Below, piece after piece: positions 52,756 through 61,063 of a DNA stretch of 64,000 bases. Each line of letters starts with the position of its first letter. Within the stretch, counting starts at the first letter, position 1. Below the pieces are notes generated by a model, which was not told where the DNA came from, ran no database searches, and saw only the letters and a program-made list of their open reading frames with translations. The stretch comes from Deltaproteobacteria bacterium (GTDB taxonomy: Bacteria; Desulfobacterota; Deferrimicrobia; Deferrimicrobiales; Deferrimicrobiaceae), in assembly GCA_021815305.1 (NCBI GenBank), contig JAKAHC010000001.1:124001-188000 (forward strand). The letters are read 5' to 3'. The translations under genes and the position numbers were made by a program.

Positions 52756-53630
52756 CAGTTTCCGCCCCGCGCGGAAGTCGCGATGTCGCTTCCCATGCAG
52801 TTGCCGCCCTTGTGTTCGAACTTCTCCATCGCCGTTTTCTCTTCCCGGAGGTACGCCCGGTTTCGCATCACGAGTTCCTTGAAGTCCACCTGGTGGCCGT
52901 CGAATTCCGGGCCGTCCACGCAGACGAACTTCGTCGTCCCTCCCACGGACACCCGGCAGGCGCCGCACATCCCGGTGGCGTCCACCATGATGGGGTTCAG
53001 GCTCACGACCGTCCTGATCCGGTGCGGGCGGGTCACCTCGGCGACCGCGCGCATCATCGGCACGGGGCCGATGGCGATGCACAGGGCGATCTTCTCGCCC
53101 CGGTCGATCATCTCCTGCAGGGCGGTGGTGACGAACCCCTTCTTCGCGTACGAACCGTCGTCGGTGGTGACGACGATCTCGTCGGAAATCGCCCGCATCT
53201 CGTCCTCGAGGATCAGCAGGTCCTTCGTTCTCGCCCCCACGATCGAGAGCAGCTGGTTACCCGCCAGCTTGATGGATGTGGCGATGGGGAGCAGGGGCGC
53301 CGTCCCGATGCCGCCGCCGACGCCTACGACGGTGCCGAACTTCTCGATGTGCGTCGGGAGCCCAAGGGGACCCACGACGTCCAGGTACCCGTCCCCCGGC
53401 CCGAGCATGGAGAACTCCGAGGTGGATTTCCCGACCGCCTGGAAGATGATCGTAACCGACCCTTCCGCGGGGTCGGATGCGACGATCGTAAGCGGGATCC
53501 GCTCGCCCGTGTCCGTATGCCGCAGCACGAGAAACTGGCCCGCTTTCCGCTTGCGGGCGATCCTGGGCGCATGGATCCGCTGCAGGTAGACGTTCTGGGC
53601 GATCTCTCTGGACTCGAGGATGGGGAACAA
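52755..53630 (-). CDS. nfnA: NfnA/SudB-like FAD and [2Fe-2S] subunit
   Basis: 291 aa. The FAD domain (GERIPLTIVASDP, about 45-55), the NAD region GVGGGIGTAPLLPIA and the C-terminal iron-sulfur segment MCGACRVSVGG with FVCVDGPEFDG are all present. The start is TTG 53630, with GGAGGAG at good spacing. It forms the heterodimer with NfnB. Confidence 0.9.
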   Translation of the reverse strand: MFPILESREIAQNVYLQRIHAPRIARKRKAGQFLVLRHTDTGERIPLTIVASDPAEGSVTIIFQAVGKSTSEFSMLGPGDGYLDVVGPLGLPTHIEKFGTVVGVGGGIGTAPLLPIATSIKLAGNQLLSIVGARTKDLLILEDEMRAISDEIVVTTDDGSYAKKGFVTTALQEMIDRGEKIALCIAIGPVPMMRAVAEVTRPHRIRTVVSLNPIMVDATGMCGACRVSVGGTTKFVCVDGPEFDGHQVDFKELVMRNRAYLREEKTAMEKFEHKGGNCMGSDIATSARGGN

Positions 53631-53725
53631 GGAGTCTCCTCCACGTCCGCCGCGATGTTGGGGGCGGACCAAGGGAATACCACAGGGTGTCAGGCAGGTC
53701 GATGGCCGACGCGGAAACGGGGGTG

Positions 53726-53754
53726 AGTTTACCCCTTCCACCGGAGGGAATCAA
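53726..53754 (-). promoter_or_regulatory. Candidate promoter of nfnAB
   Basis: On the minus strand TTGATT (53749-53754), 17 bases and TAAACT (53726-53731) lie at and just past the engB stop, about 95 bases upstream of the nfnA TTG. The 120-base gap otherwise shows no gene. Confidence 0.4.
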
Positions 53755-54335
53755 GGGGAAAAAGCGAAACGGATGTCGCCCCAGAGCCTGGCGATCCCCG
53801 CCTTCGTCTTCACGGAAGTGGGGAGGAGCGGGCCGCCCGCGTTCCGCCACGGTTCTCCCTCGAACCGGGCGGTCGCGGCAGCCATTTCCCTGGCGGAGAG
53901 CTTGTCCCCCTTCGTTCCCACCCACCGGTACGGCACCGACCGCATGGAGAGGTATTCCGCAAGCTGCCGCTCCTCCCCCTCCGGACCGCGCCGCAGGTCT
54001 ACGAGGAGGTACACGCGCCGAAGCAAGCGGCAGCGGTCGAAGTACCCCTCCACGAGAACCTTCCACGCCTCCCTCTCGTCGCGGGATACCTTCGCGAACC
54101 CATACCCCGGGAGGTCGGCGAAAGCGTACCGCCCCTCGACCTCGAAGAGGACGATGCCGCGGGTCCGGCCGGGAGTGTTGCTGACGCGCGCCAGGCGGGA
54201 CTGGCCGGCCAGGGCGTTGAGCAGGGACGACTTCCCCACGTTGGAGCGGCCCGCGAAGGCCACCTGGGGGAGGCGCACGCCGGGCCAAGCGTCCCCGACG
54301 GAATCGAAAAGCAGGAACCGGGCGGGAGGGGGCAT
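53751..54335 (-). CDS. engB: Ribosome biogenesis GTPase EngB (YsxC/YihA)
   Basis: 194 aa. G1 AGRSNVGKSS (28-37), a switch region with TPGRTRG, G3 DLPGYGFA and G4 GTKGDKL are intact. The GTPase supports large ribosomal subunit assembly. It follows the TlpA-like gene by about 20 bases and ends where the nfnAB promoter begins. Confidence 0.96.
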   Translation of the reverse strand: MPPPARFLLFDSVGDAWPGVRLPQVAFAGRSNVGKSSLLNALAGQSRLARVSNTPGRTRGIVLFEVEGRYAFADLPGYGFAKVSRDEREAWKVLVEGYFDRCRLLRRVYLLVDLRRGPEGEERQLAEYLSMRSVPYRWVGTKGDKLSAREMAAATARFEGEPWRNAGGPLLPTSVKTKAGIARLWGDIRFAFSP

Positions 54336-54354
54336 CTTCTCCTTTCGGTTCCTT

Positions 54355-54972
54355 TCACTTCGCCGGAACAGGCTGCAAGGCTTTCTCGATCTCCTCTTCG
54401 CCGACCCGGCCCACCCCGCGGAAGGCGATCCTGCCCCCCTGCTCCACGACGAAGACCGTCGGGGTGGCGACGACCCCGTAGGGATCGGACACCCTGAACA
54501 TCCCCTTCCCGTCCAGTTCGTCGATCAGGATCCGGAAGGTGTATCCATCCTGGCGCACGAACCCGGTGATGGTGCTCTTCAACGGTTCCCCGTCCAGCGA
54601 GATCGCCGCGACCCGCAAGCCGGCATTCCGGTGGCGCTCGTACACCTTCTGTACGACCGGCATCTCCAGTCTGCACGGCTCGCAGAAGATCGACCAGAAA
54701 ACCAGCAGGAACGGCCCCTTGGCGTTCTCTTCCGCGAAGTGGAACGCCCCTCCGTCGAGGTCCCGGACGGTGAAATCGGGGGCCGCCGCGCCCGGCATGA
54801 GGGCTCCGGCAGGCTCTCCACCGTCCGCTCCCGGCCCAGGCGGGACCGCGGAACCCTCCTCCGCCGCGACCCCGCGGGGAACCGCGAGAAGAAACGCCAT
54901 CGCGACAAGGACAAGGGTGCGCAGTCCCGGCCGAAAACCCAAAGCGGCTCCCACCTCCCGGAAGGACGGCAC
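54355..54972 (-). CDS. TlpA/ResA-like thioredoxin, exported
   Basis: About 205 aa. A signal or anchor (LRTLVLVAMAFLLAVPRGVAAEE) and a Pro/Gly linker precede the thioredoxin domain with redox pair CEPC in WSIFCEPCRLEMP and cis-Pro ATPTVFVV. It likely reduces disulfides or heme-ligand cysteines in the periplasm. Start uncertain: GTG 54972 is used; GTG or TTG codons shortly downstream are possible. It lies just after the SurA-N-type lipoprotein gene. Confidence 0.88.
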   Translation of the reverse strand: MPSFREVGAALGFRPGLRTLVLVAMAFLLAVPRGVAAEEGSAVPPGPGADGGEPAGALMPGAAAPDFTVRDLDGGAFHFAEENAKGPFLLVFWSIFCEPCRLEMPVVQKVYERHRNAGLRVAAISLDGEPLKSTITGFVRQDGYTFRILIDELDGKGMFRVSDPYGVVATPTVFVVEQGGRIAFRGVGRVGEEEIEKALQPVPAK

Positions 54973-54977
54973 AGGCG

Positions 54978-56072
54978 TTACGCCTTGGAGAGGGCGACCT
55001 CGTCCACCGTGATCTTCGCCTTCTTTTTCAGCTCCGCAACGTAGGTATCGAGAGCCTTCTTCCCCTTCTCGCCCTGCAGGTACCCCCGCAGCTGTTCCTT
55101 GACCTGGGCCAGAGGGATCTTCTTCCCGTTGCGGATCAATTGCTGCGCGTGTTCCGCATAGGCGGCTTCGATCTCCTTGTCCGTCACGGGGAGATCTTTC
55201 GACACGATCTTTTCCGCATCGAGGTTCCGGAGGACGAACCATTCCATTTCCTTCCGGGTCGCCTTGTAGATGTCGGTCCCTTCGATCCCCTGCTTCCTTG
55301 CGTACGCGTTCAGCGCGCGGAGGGTCAATTCGCGGTTGAGCACGTTGGCGATCACCACGGGGTTTTTCGAAAGGTCCGGTTGCCCATGGGGGCCACCGGG
55401 CATCGGCAACCCCTGGAGCACCTTCTTGACATCCCCGTAAGAGATCTTCTCCTCCCCCGCGGAAGCAAGGACGGCGTTATCCGGCACTTTCTCTCCCTTG
55501 CCGATCCGGTTCACCGCCGGCTGGTCGATCGTCGCACCGGTGTCCTTCTTCGCCGTCGCGATCAATTCCTCCTGGATCTTGCGCGTGGGCCCCTCGAAAA
55601 CCGTCTTCACCGCCTGCATCGCGGCGGCGGCGTCCGGAATTCCCTTGTTCGCCTCCTTGACCTTGGCGATCTCGGCCTGGATCTCCTTGTCCGTGACTTT
55701 GAGCTTGGCCGCGATCTCCTTCCGCAGGAGCGCCTTGATCATGACCATCTGCGCGTTCTGCCGGAGGATGTCACTGTACTCCTGCGTGTTGTCGAGGCCG
55801 CGGGTCCGCGCATCCTGCGTCAGCAGCCTCCAGGAGACCAACTGGTCCAGGGCTTCCTTCTTCCTCTCCATCGGGATGTCCGTCACCGCGAAAACCCCGC
55901 CCGGCACGCCCAGAATCTCCCGGAGTTCCGTCGTCTTGATCTCGTCGCCGTTCACCGTCGCGACGACGCCCTGCTTCGCGTCCTTGCTGCTCGAGCACCC
56001 CGCGGCCAGCACGCCGGCGGCCGTCCCCGCCGCCAGCAGGACCGCGACGGAAATCCTCTTCATTCGATTCAC
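54978..56072 (-). CDS. SurA-N-type periplasmic chaperone lipoprotein
   Basis: 364 aa. The signal ends in a lipobox (VLAAGC). A SurA_N-like domain (VVATVNGDEIKTTELREIL, long helices to about 160) is followed by a second domain of similar style (AGEEKISYGDVKKVLQGL, then helices and DKEIEAAYAEHAQQL). No clear parvulin (rotamase) domain is seen, so it may be a chaperone only. GTG 56072 has AGGAG at 8 bases; ATG 56063 is the alternative. Confidence 0.85.
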   Translation of the reverse strand: MNRMKRISVAVLLAAGTAAGVLAAGCSSSKDAKQGVVATVNGDEIKTTELREILGVPGGVFAVTDIPMERKKEALDQLVSWRLLTQDARTRGLDNTQEYSDILRQNAQMVMIKALLRKEIAAKLKVTDKEIQAEIAKVKEANKGIPDAAAAMQAVKTVFEGPTRKIQEELIATAKKDTGATIDQPAVNRIGKGEKVPDNAVLASAGEEKISYGDVKKVLQGLPMPGGPHGQPDLSKNPVVIANVLNRELTLRALNAYARKQGIEGTDIYKATRKEMEWFVLRNLDAEKIVSKDLPVTDKEIEAAYAEHAQQLIRNGKKIPLAQVKEQLRGYLQGEKGKKALDTYVAELKKKAKITVDEVALSKA

Positions 56073-56093
56073 GGTTCCTTCTCCTCTCGATGG

Positions 56094-56134
56094 TCAGAAA
56101 AACAGCAAACCCCCGGGATATCGCGCACCGGGGG
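56094..56134 (-). terminator. Intrinsic terminator after the PqqD-like gene
   Basis: On the minus strand CCCCCGG, an 11-base loop, CCGGGGG and then TTTGCTGTTTTT lie between the PqqD-like gene and the SurA-N lipoprotein. It separates the DUF362-PqqD pair from the downstream operon. Confidence 0.7.
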
Positions 56135-56187
56135 CGGCTGCACTCCGGTGGGTATGAGGAAGATTACAACACAACTTGCGAAGGGGT

Positions 56188-56541
56188 TCAACGCGCCAGA
56201 CTCACCCACCCCCTCTCCTCGAGCCCTTCGAGAAACTCGAGGACCGCCTCTTCCGACTCCCCGGGTTCCCAACCGAACAACTCCGCGACCTCTCCCGAGA
56301 TCCGGCCGACGGAGTTCACGCCGTTCACCCGGGTCCAGATCTCCGCCCCCAGGAGGTTCAGTTGATGGATCCCGTCGCCGTACATCAGGGTCAGCACGCC
56401 GATGTCCTCGAACTCCTCTTCCCCGCGTGCCTTGTCCCACGCCATCGCGTGGAGGCCCTTTTCCAGGCGCCATGCCACCTCGGGGTTCCGTTTCGGCCGG
56501 ATCCCACCGCCTCCCGGCTTGCCGCGACCGCCCGCGTCCAT
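56188..56541 (-). CDS. PqqD-family peptide chaperone (orphan)
   Basis: 117 aa. The PqqD fold is visible from RNPEVAWRLEKG through HQLNLLGAEIWTRVNG, VGRISGEVAELFG and EAVLEFLEGLEERGWV. Family members bind RiPP leader peptides for radical SAM enzymes. No radical SAM gene or obvious precursor peptide lies nearby. It begins 6 bases after the DUF362 stop with no clear ribosome site, so it is probably translated by coupling. Confidence 0.85.
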   Translation of the reverse strand: MDAGGRGKPGGGGIRPKRNPEVAWRLEKGLHAMAWDKARGEEEFEDIGVLTLMYGDGIHQLNLLGAEIWTRVNGVNSVGRISGEVAELFGWEPGESEEAVLEFLEGLEERGWVSLAR

Positions 56542-56547
56542 GCCGGG

Positions 56548-57483
56548 TCAGGCCTCCAGCAGGCGGATCTGCGCCGCGGAGGAGATCCCCGCCCCCGACT
56601 CCATCGCCTTCCGGATGTGGGCGACATCGCGCGGGGCCAGGCAAAAGATCCTTTCGGCCGCGGCGACATCGGCCGCGACGACGTCTCCGGAAGCGAAGGC
56701 TTTCCCGAAGAACTTGACGTCCGCGAGGTCCCCGCCGGTGGGGCCGTTTCGCACGAGGACGCGCCCGGCATCGATGACGGTCAAGACCGAAGGGACCCTG
56801 CGGTGGACGTCCGCAAGGCATTCCGGGAGCCGGAAGTGGATCTGCCCCCGGTTCCCCCCCATGATCCCCATCATGTTCTTCAACCCCAACGTGACCCCGG
56901 ACAGGCCGTGGTGTTTCGCGACGGGAACGTTGATCACCTTGTCGGCCTCCAGCGCGTCGCGGTAGAGTTCCCACTCCTTGAGGACCAGCGCGTGGGGGAT
57001 CGCGGTGCGGACGAACTTCCGATCCTCCACATGGTACACGCGCAGGGCGTCTCCCGATCCGTGCATCCTCGCGAACCGCTCCACCGCGTCCTGGATGCCG
57101 CTGTTCACGTAGCAGCGCCTCGGCTCGTTGCACGTCCTGTCGAAGACACGCACCGCTTTCGCGCCCGCCGAAAGGCACATCCCGACGACCGCCACGACCG
57201 CGTCCGGATGCGTGTCGGCCGCCTGCCCGGGCGACCGGTCCCAACCGATGTTGGGCTTCACCACGACCACGTCTCCGCGGGAGACGAACTTCCCCATCCC
57301 GCCGAGTGCGGCGACGGCGCGACGGACGTTTTCTCCCGGAGATCCCCCGGACGCCATGGCCACGGGGACGGAAGGACCCGCTGCGGCGTGAAGAACGGAA
57401 ACGGCCCCCGACGATGCGGCGGCCCCCGCAACGGCGCCCGCGATCCTCAGGAAATCCCTTCGACTCCACCGGCACCCCTCCAT
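56548..57483 (-). CDS. Tat-exported DUF362 protein
   Basis: 311 aa. It carries a twin-arginine signal (WSRRDFLRIAGAVAGAAASS) and the DUF362 core (VVVKPNIGWDRSPGQAADTHP, NVPVAKHHGLSGVTLGLKNMMG, PSVLTVIDAGRVLVRNGPTGG). There is no ferredoxin tail, unlike some members. DUF362 proteins are of unknown function, often near redox enzymes. Start ATG 57483 with AAGGGGG. It pairs with the PqqD-like gene. Confidence 0.88.
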   Translation of the reverse strand: MEGCRWSRRDFLRIAGAVAGAAASSGAVSVLHAAAGPSVPVAMASGGSPGENVRRAVAALGGMGKFVSRGDVVVVKPNIGWDRSPGQAADTHPDAVVAVVGMCLSAGAKAVRVFDRTCNEPRRCYVNSGIQDAVERFARMHGSGDALRVYHVEDRKFVRTAIPHALVLKEWELYRDALEADKVINVPVAKHHGLSGVTLGLKNMMGIMGGNRGQIHFRLPECLADVHRRVPSVLTVIDAGRVLVRNGPTGGDLADVKFFGKAFASGDVVAADVAAAERIFCLAPRDVAHIRKAMESGAGISSAAQIRLLEA

Positions 57484-57662
57484 GCGACCCCCTTCGCGGA
57501 TCGATCCGGCACCGACGGCCGTAGAATCGGGAATAACTCCCGGCAATTACGTTCCAAAACCATGATACGGCGGGAGACGCGGTATTTCCACCCGTACCCG
57601 CACCCGCCCGGGATCCACCATGCCGCTTTCCTCCCCGGCGGCCTTCCTATAAACTGCCGCGT
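57484..57662. other. Divergent intergenic region
   Basis: About 180 bases separate the Tat-DUF362 gene (minus) from the polysaccharide locus (plus). A TATAAA (57648-57653) lies only about 10 bases ahead of the GT2 ATG, with no ribosome site between. Apart from this and some AT-rich patches I see no gene or clear promoter pair. Confidence 0.5.
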
Positions 57663-58376
57663 ATGCCCCTCTCGCCCGGAGCGGACCGCATCCTGGTCGT
57701 CATCCCCGCGTATCGCGAGGAGCCGGTGATCGGCTCGGTGGTCGCGTCGGTGAAGGAGCATTTCCCGTACGACGTCCTGGTCGTGAACGACGGCTCCCCG
57801 GACGGCACTTCGGCCGCCGCCCGGAAAGCGGGCGCGGCGGTCCTGGACCTGCCGTGCAACCTGGGGATCGGCGGCGCGGTGCAGACCGCTTTCCTCTACG
57901 CCCGGGAGCGCGGGTACGAAGCGGTCGTGCGCCTCGACGGCGACGGGCAGCACGAACCCCGGGACATCCCCTCTCTCCTGGAACCGATCCTGCGGGGGGA
58001 TGCCGACGCGGCGATCGGATCCCGGTTCCTCCAGGGGACGGGGTACCGAGGCTCGATGCCCCGGATCTTCGGGATCCGGTATTTCCGGGGGCTGATCCGC
58101 CTGGTCACCGGATACCGCGTCACCGACCCCACGTCGGGTTTTTTCGCCATCGACCGGCGGCTCGTCGATTTCTATTCGGTCCACTACCCTTCCGACTACC
58201 CCGAGGTGGACACGTTCATCCTCATGCACCGCCTGAAGGCCCGCGCCGTGGAGGTCCCGGTGCGGATGTACGAGAGGGAAGAGGGGAAATCCTCCATCAC
58301 CCCCTTCCGGGCGATGTATTATATGGTGAAGGTGACGCTCTCCTTCCTCATCAACTGCATCCGGAGATTCGAGTGA
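57663..58376 (+). CDS. Glycosyltransferase family 2, DPM1/GtrB-like
   Basis: 237 aa. GT-A start ILVVIPAYREEPVIGSVV, then VVNDGSPDGT and the metal DxD in RLDGDGQHEP. The C-terminal part is short (SSITPFRAMYYMVKV). Such enzymes make polyprenyl-linked sugars or extend glycans. It has no Shine-Dalgarno and may be leaderless. Its stop overlaps the DUF2304 GTG. Confidence 0.92.
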   Translation: MPLSPGADRILVVIPAYREEPVIGSVVASVKEHFPYDVLVVNDGSPDGTSAAARKAGAAVLDLPCNLGIGGAVQTAFLYARERGYEAVVRLDGDGQHEPRDIPSLLEPILRGDADAAIGSRFLQGTGYRGSMPRIFGIRYFRGLIRLVTGYRVTDPTSGFFAIDRRLVDFYSVHYPSDYPEVDTFILMHRLKARAVEVPVRMYEREEGKSSITPFRAMYYMVKVTLSFLINCIRRFE

Positions 58377-58738
58377 ACCGCGTTACCGTGCTGTCCATCT
58401 GCGTTTCCGGGGCGTTCCTGCTCTACATCCTGGAGATGGTGCGCCGGCGGAAGTTGCGGGAGGAATATTCGATCCTGTGGCTGTTCGGAAGCGCGGTGAT
58501 CCTCATTCTGTCCCTCAAGCAGAGCTGGCTCGACCGCATCGCCCATGCCGTCGGGATCGCCTATCCGCCCTCTTTCCTTTTCCTCGTGGGCATCCTGTTC
58601 ATCCTTCTGATCCTCATCCACTTCTCGATCACCATCTCGAAACTCCACCGGATGAACAAGAAGATGGCGCAGGAGATCGCGATGATGAAGGAAAATTCGA
58701 GGCGCAAATCTCCCGGAGGCCCTCCCGGCTTGGCGTGA
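58373..58738 (+). CDS. DUF2304 membrane protein
   Basis: 121 aa with three hydrophobic helices (about 4-22, 34-48 and 62-82) and a charged C-terminal helix (KLHRMNKKMAQEIAMMKE). The RRRKLREEYSILWLF motif is typical of DUF2304, which regularly sits next to GT2 genes of this type. The GTG start overlaps the GT2 stop. Confidence 0.9.
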   Translation: MNRVTVLSICVSGAFLLYILEMVRRRKLREEYSILWLFGSAVILILSLKQSWLDRIAHAVGIAYPPSFLFLVGILFILLILIHFSITISKLHRMNKKMAQEIAMMKENSRRKSPGGPPGLA

Positions 58739-58757
58739 TGTTTTCCATCGACAGAAT

Positions 58758-60275
58758 ATGAATCGCGTCAAGACCAATTTTTTCGCCAACCTGGCAGGTT
58801 CCGGCTGGACCGCCATGGTGGGGCTTGCCTGTACCCCCCTGTACATCCGCTTCCTGGGAATGGAAGCCTATGGCCTGATCGGCTTTTACTTCATGCTTCA
58901 GGGCGTCATGCAGATCCTCGACCTTGGCCTGAGTCCCACCATGAACCGCGAGATGGCGCGGTACAGCGTTCTCCCGGACAAGGCCGCGGAGGCGCGGGAC
59001 TTCGTACGGACGCTGGAGGTGGGCTACTGGGCCATCGGGATCTTCGTCGGATGTGCGGTCTGGCTCGGTGCCCCGTACATCGCAGACCATTGGATCCGGG
59101 GCGGCGGCATCCCTCCCGCGGAAGTTCGCCGCGCGGTGGCCGTCATGGGGGCGCTGACGGCCCTCCAATGGCCGCTCACTTTCTACCAGGGAGGACTGCT
59201 GGGGCTCCAGCGCCAGGTACTCCTCAACGGGATCACGATTGCGACAGCCACGCTTTCCGGCGGCGGCGCCCTCCTGGTCCTGTGGCTCGTCTCCCCGACG
59301 GTTTCGGCCTTTTTCACGTGGCAGATCGCCGCCAGTCTGCTGCAGGTGGGAGTCACCACCATCGCCCTGTGGCGCTGCCTCCCCGGTTCCGGCCATGCCG
59401 CTCGCTTCGATCCCGCCATTACCAGGAACATCTGGCGATTCGCAGCCGGAATGAGCGGCATAACGATCACCGCGCTGGTCCTGATGCAAACCGACAAAGT
59501 GATCCTCAGTAAAATGCTCACGCTGAAAACCTTCGGGTACTACATCCTCGCGGGAATGGTCGGAAACGGCCTCTCGGGGCTGCTCATCGCACCGATGTTC
59601 AACACCGTCTTCCCCCGCTTCTCCTCGCTGGTCGCCTCGGGGGACCGGAAGAGCCTGCTCGAGATGTACCACGGTTCGACCCAGGTCATGTCGGTGATGA
59701 TCCTGCCCGCAACCGTCGTCGTCGCCCTGTTTTCCCACGAGATCATGTTCCTCTGGACGGGCAGCCCGGAGATCGCGCACAACACGGCCCCCATCGTCAG
59801 CATCCTGGTAGGCGGAACCGCGTTGAACGGGCTCATGAACCTCCCTTATGCGCTGCAGCTCTCCCACGGGTGGACGCGGATCGGCCTTGCCATCAACGCC
59901 TTTTTCATCCTTTCTCTCGTTCCCGCGATTATCCTGATGACCATGCACTTCGGAGCGGCCGGAGCAGCGTCCGTGTGGCTGGGATTGAACGGCATCTACA
60001 TGATCGTCGGCGTGCCGCTGACCCACCGGCGGCTGCTGAAGGGAGAAGCATTCCGGTGGTTCACCAAAGACGTCGGCATCCCGCTGGCGGGATGCGTGCT
60101 CGTCGCGGGGAGCGCCCGTTGGGGATTCGGTCACTTCAACGCTCATTCCCGGTTCGCCTCCGCGTCGCTGCTGCTCCTGGTGCTCGCGCTTGCCTTTGCC
60201 GCCGCCGCCATGTGCGCTCCGGCGACCAGGGAGTTCCTGCTCCACTCCTTCCCCAAGGGAAAAGCGCAGGCATGA
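58758..60275 (+). CDS. Oligosaccharide flippase (Wzx/MATE-like)
   Basis: 505 aa with about 14 membrane helices and the polysaccharide-synthase start NFFANLAGSGWTAMVGLACTPLYIRFLG. It should move lipid-linked glycan across the inner membrane. The MOP-superfamily pattern with GYYILAGMVGNG is clear. It shares the operon with the GT2 and DUF2304 genes and overlaps the FkbM gene. Confidence 0.93.
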   Translation: MNRVKTNFFANLAGSGWTAMVGLACTPLYIRFLGMEAYGLIGFYFMLQGVMQILDLGLSPTMNREMARYSVLPDKAAEARDFVRTLEVGYWAIGIFVGCAVWLGAPYIADHWIRGGGIPPAEVRRAVAVMGALTALQWPLTFYQGGLLGLQRQVLLNGITIATATLSGGGALLVLWLVSPTVSAFFTWQIAASLLQVGVTTIALWRCLPGSGHAARFDPAITRNIWRFAAGMSGITITALVLMQTDKVILSKMLTLKTFGYYILAGMVGNGLSGLLIAPMFNTVFPRFSSLVASGDRKSLLEMYHGSTQVMSVMILPATVVVALFSHEIMFLWTGSPEIAHNTAPIVSILVGGTALNGLMNLPYALQLSHGWTRIGLAINAFFILSLVPAIILMTMHFGAAGAASVWLGLNGIYMIVGVPLTHRRLLKGEAFRWFTKDVGIPLAGCVLVAGSARWGFGHFNAHSRFASASLLLLVLALAFAAAAMCAPATREFLLHSFPKGKAQA

Positions 60276-61060
60276 GCCATAAAGATCCGTCGTATTCTCA
60301 ATTCCGAGAGGACAAGATTCTCGAGCGGATCTTTCCCGGCAAGAGGGGAACATGCGTGGAAGTCGGCGCCAACGACGGAATCACGGGAAGTACCACGTAT
60401 TATTTCGAAAAAAAGGGCTGGAGTTGCGTGTTGGTAGAACCCGTTCCCGGCCTCTGCGGAAAGATCAGGCGGTTCCGCTCATCGCCTGTTTTCGAATGTG
60501 CCGCCAGTTCCGAAACCGGGGAGGGGGTGCTCCACGTCCCCGAATCCGCGGAGTCGCTTTCCACCCTTTCCCCGACAGCCCTTCTCCCTGGGGCTGCGGG
60601 TGGCGGTACATCCCGTGTTCGCGAAATCACGATCCGCAAACGCAGGCTGGACGATATTTTGCTCGAAGCGGGGATATCCGGTATGGATTTTGTGACCATC
60701 GACGTCGAAGGCCACGAAATGGAAGTGATGAAAGGATTTACCCTAGAGAAGTTCCGGCCCGGAATCATCATCGTCGAAGACAATTCCGACCGTAACGACA
60801 AAACGGTAGAAAAGTACCTGGAAGGAAAAGGCTACAAGAAATTCTTCAGGACCGGCGTCAACGACTGGTACGCTGCCGGGAGCGATGCGGTTGTCAGCCC
60901 GGGTTCCGTCGCGCAACTGGAAGGATACAGAAAATCATTGGAGTTCGAAGACAAAATCAAAACGAAATTTTCCTGCCTGGATGCCGTCGTCCCCGATCTT
61001 GTAAAGCCCGCGCTGAGGCTGGTGCTCCATGGAATCTCGAAATGGGCGCAACGGAAATAA
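60272..61060 (+). CDS. FkbM-family methyltransferase
   Basis: 262 aa. The SAM site CVEVGANDGITGS (27-39) and VLVEPVP are clear, with the FkbM signature FVTIDVEGHEMEVMKGF and IIIVEDNS. It likely methylates a sugar in the glycan. The ATG overlaps the flippase stop by 4 bases. Confidence 0.92.
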   Translation: MSHKDPSYSQFREDKILERIFPGKRGTCVEVGANDGITGSTTYYFEKKGWSCVLVEPVPGLCGKIRRFRSSPVFECAASSETGEGVLHVPESAESLSTLSPTALLPGAAGGGTSRVREITIRKRRLDDILLEAGISGMDFVTIDVEGHEMEVMKGFTLEKFRPGIIIVEDNSDRNDKTVEKYLEGKGYKKFFRTGVNDWYAAGSDAVVSPGSVAQLEGYRKSLEFEDKIKTKFSCLDAVVPDLVKPALRLVLHGISKWAQRK

Positions 61061-61063
61061 GGG

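Noticed and set aside
50485-53589. 1034-codon plus-strand open frame across the dehydratase-like gene and nfnAB
   Set aside because: It is out of frame with the recognised 50312 gene and antisense to nfnAB, whose motifs are clear. The composition is low-complexity Arg/Gly/Pro.
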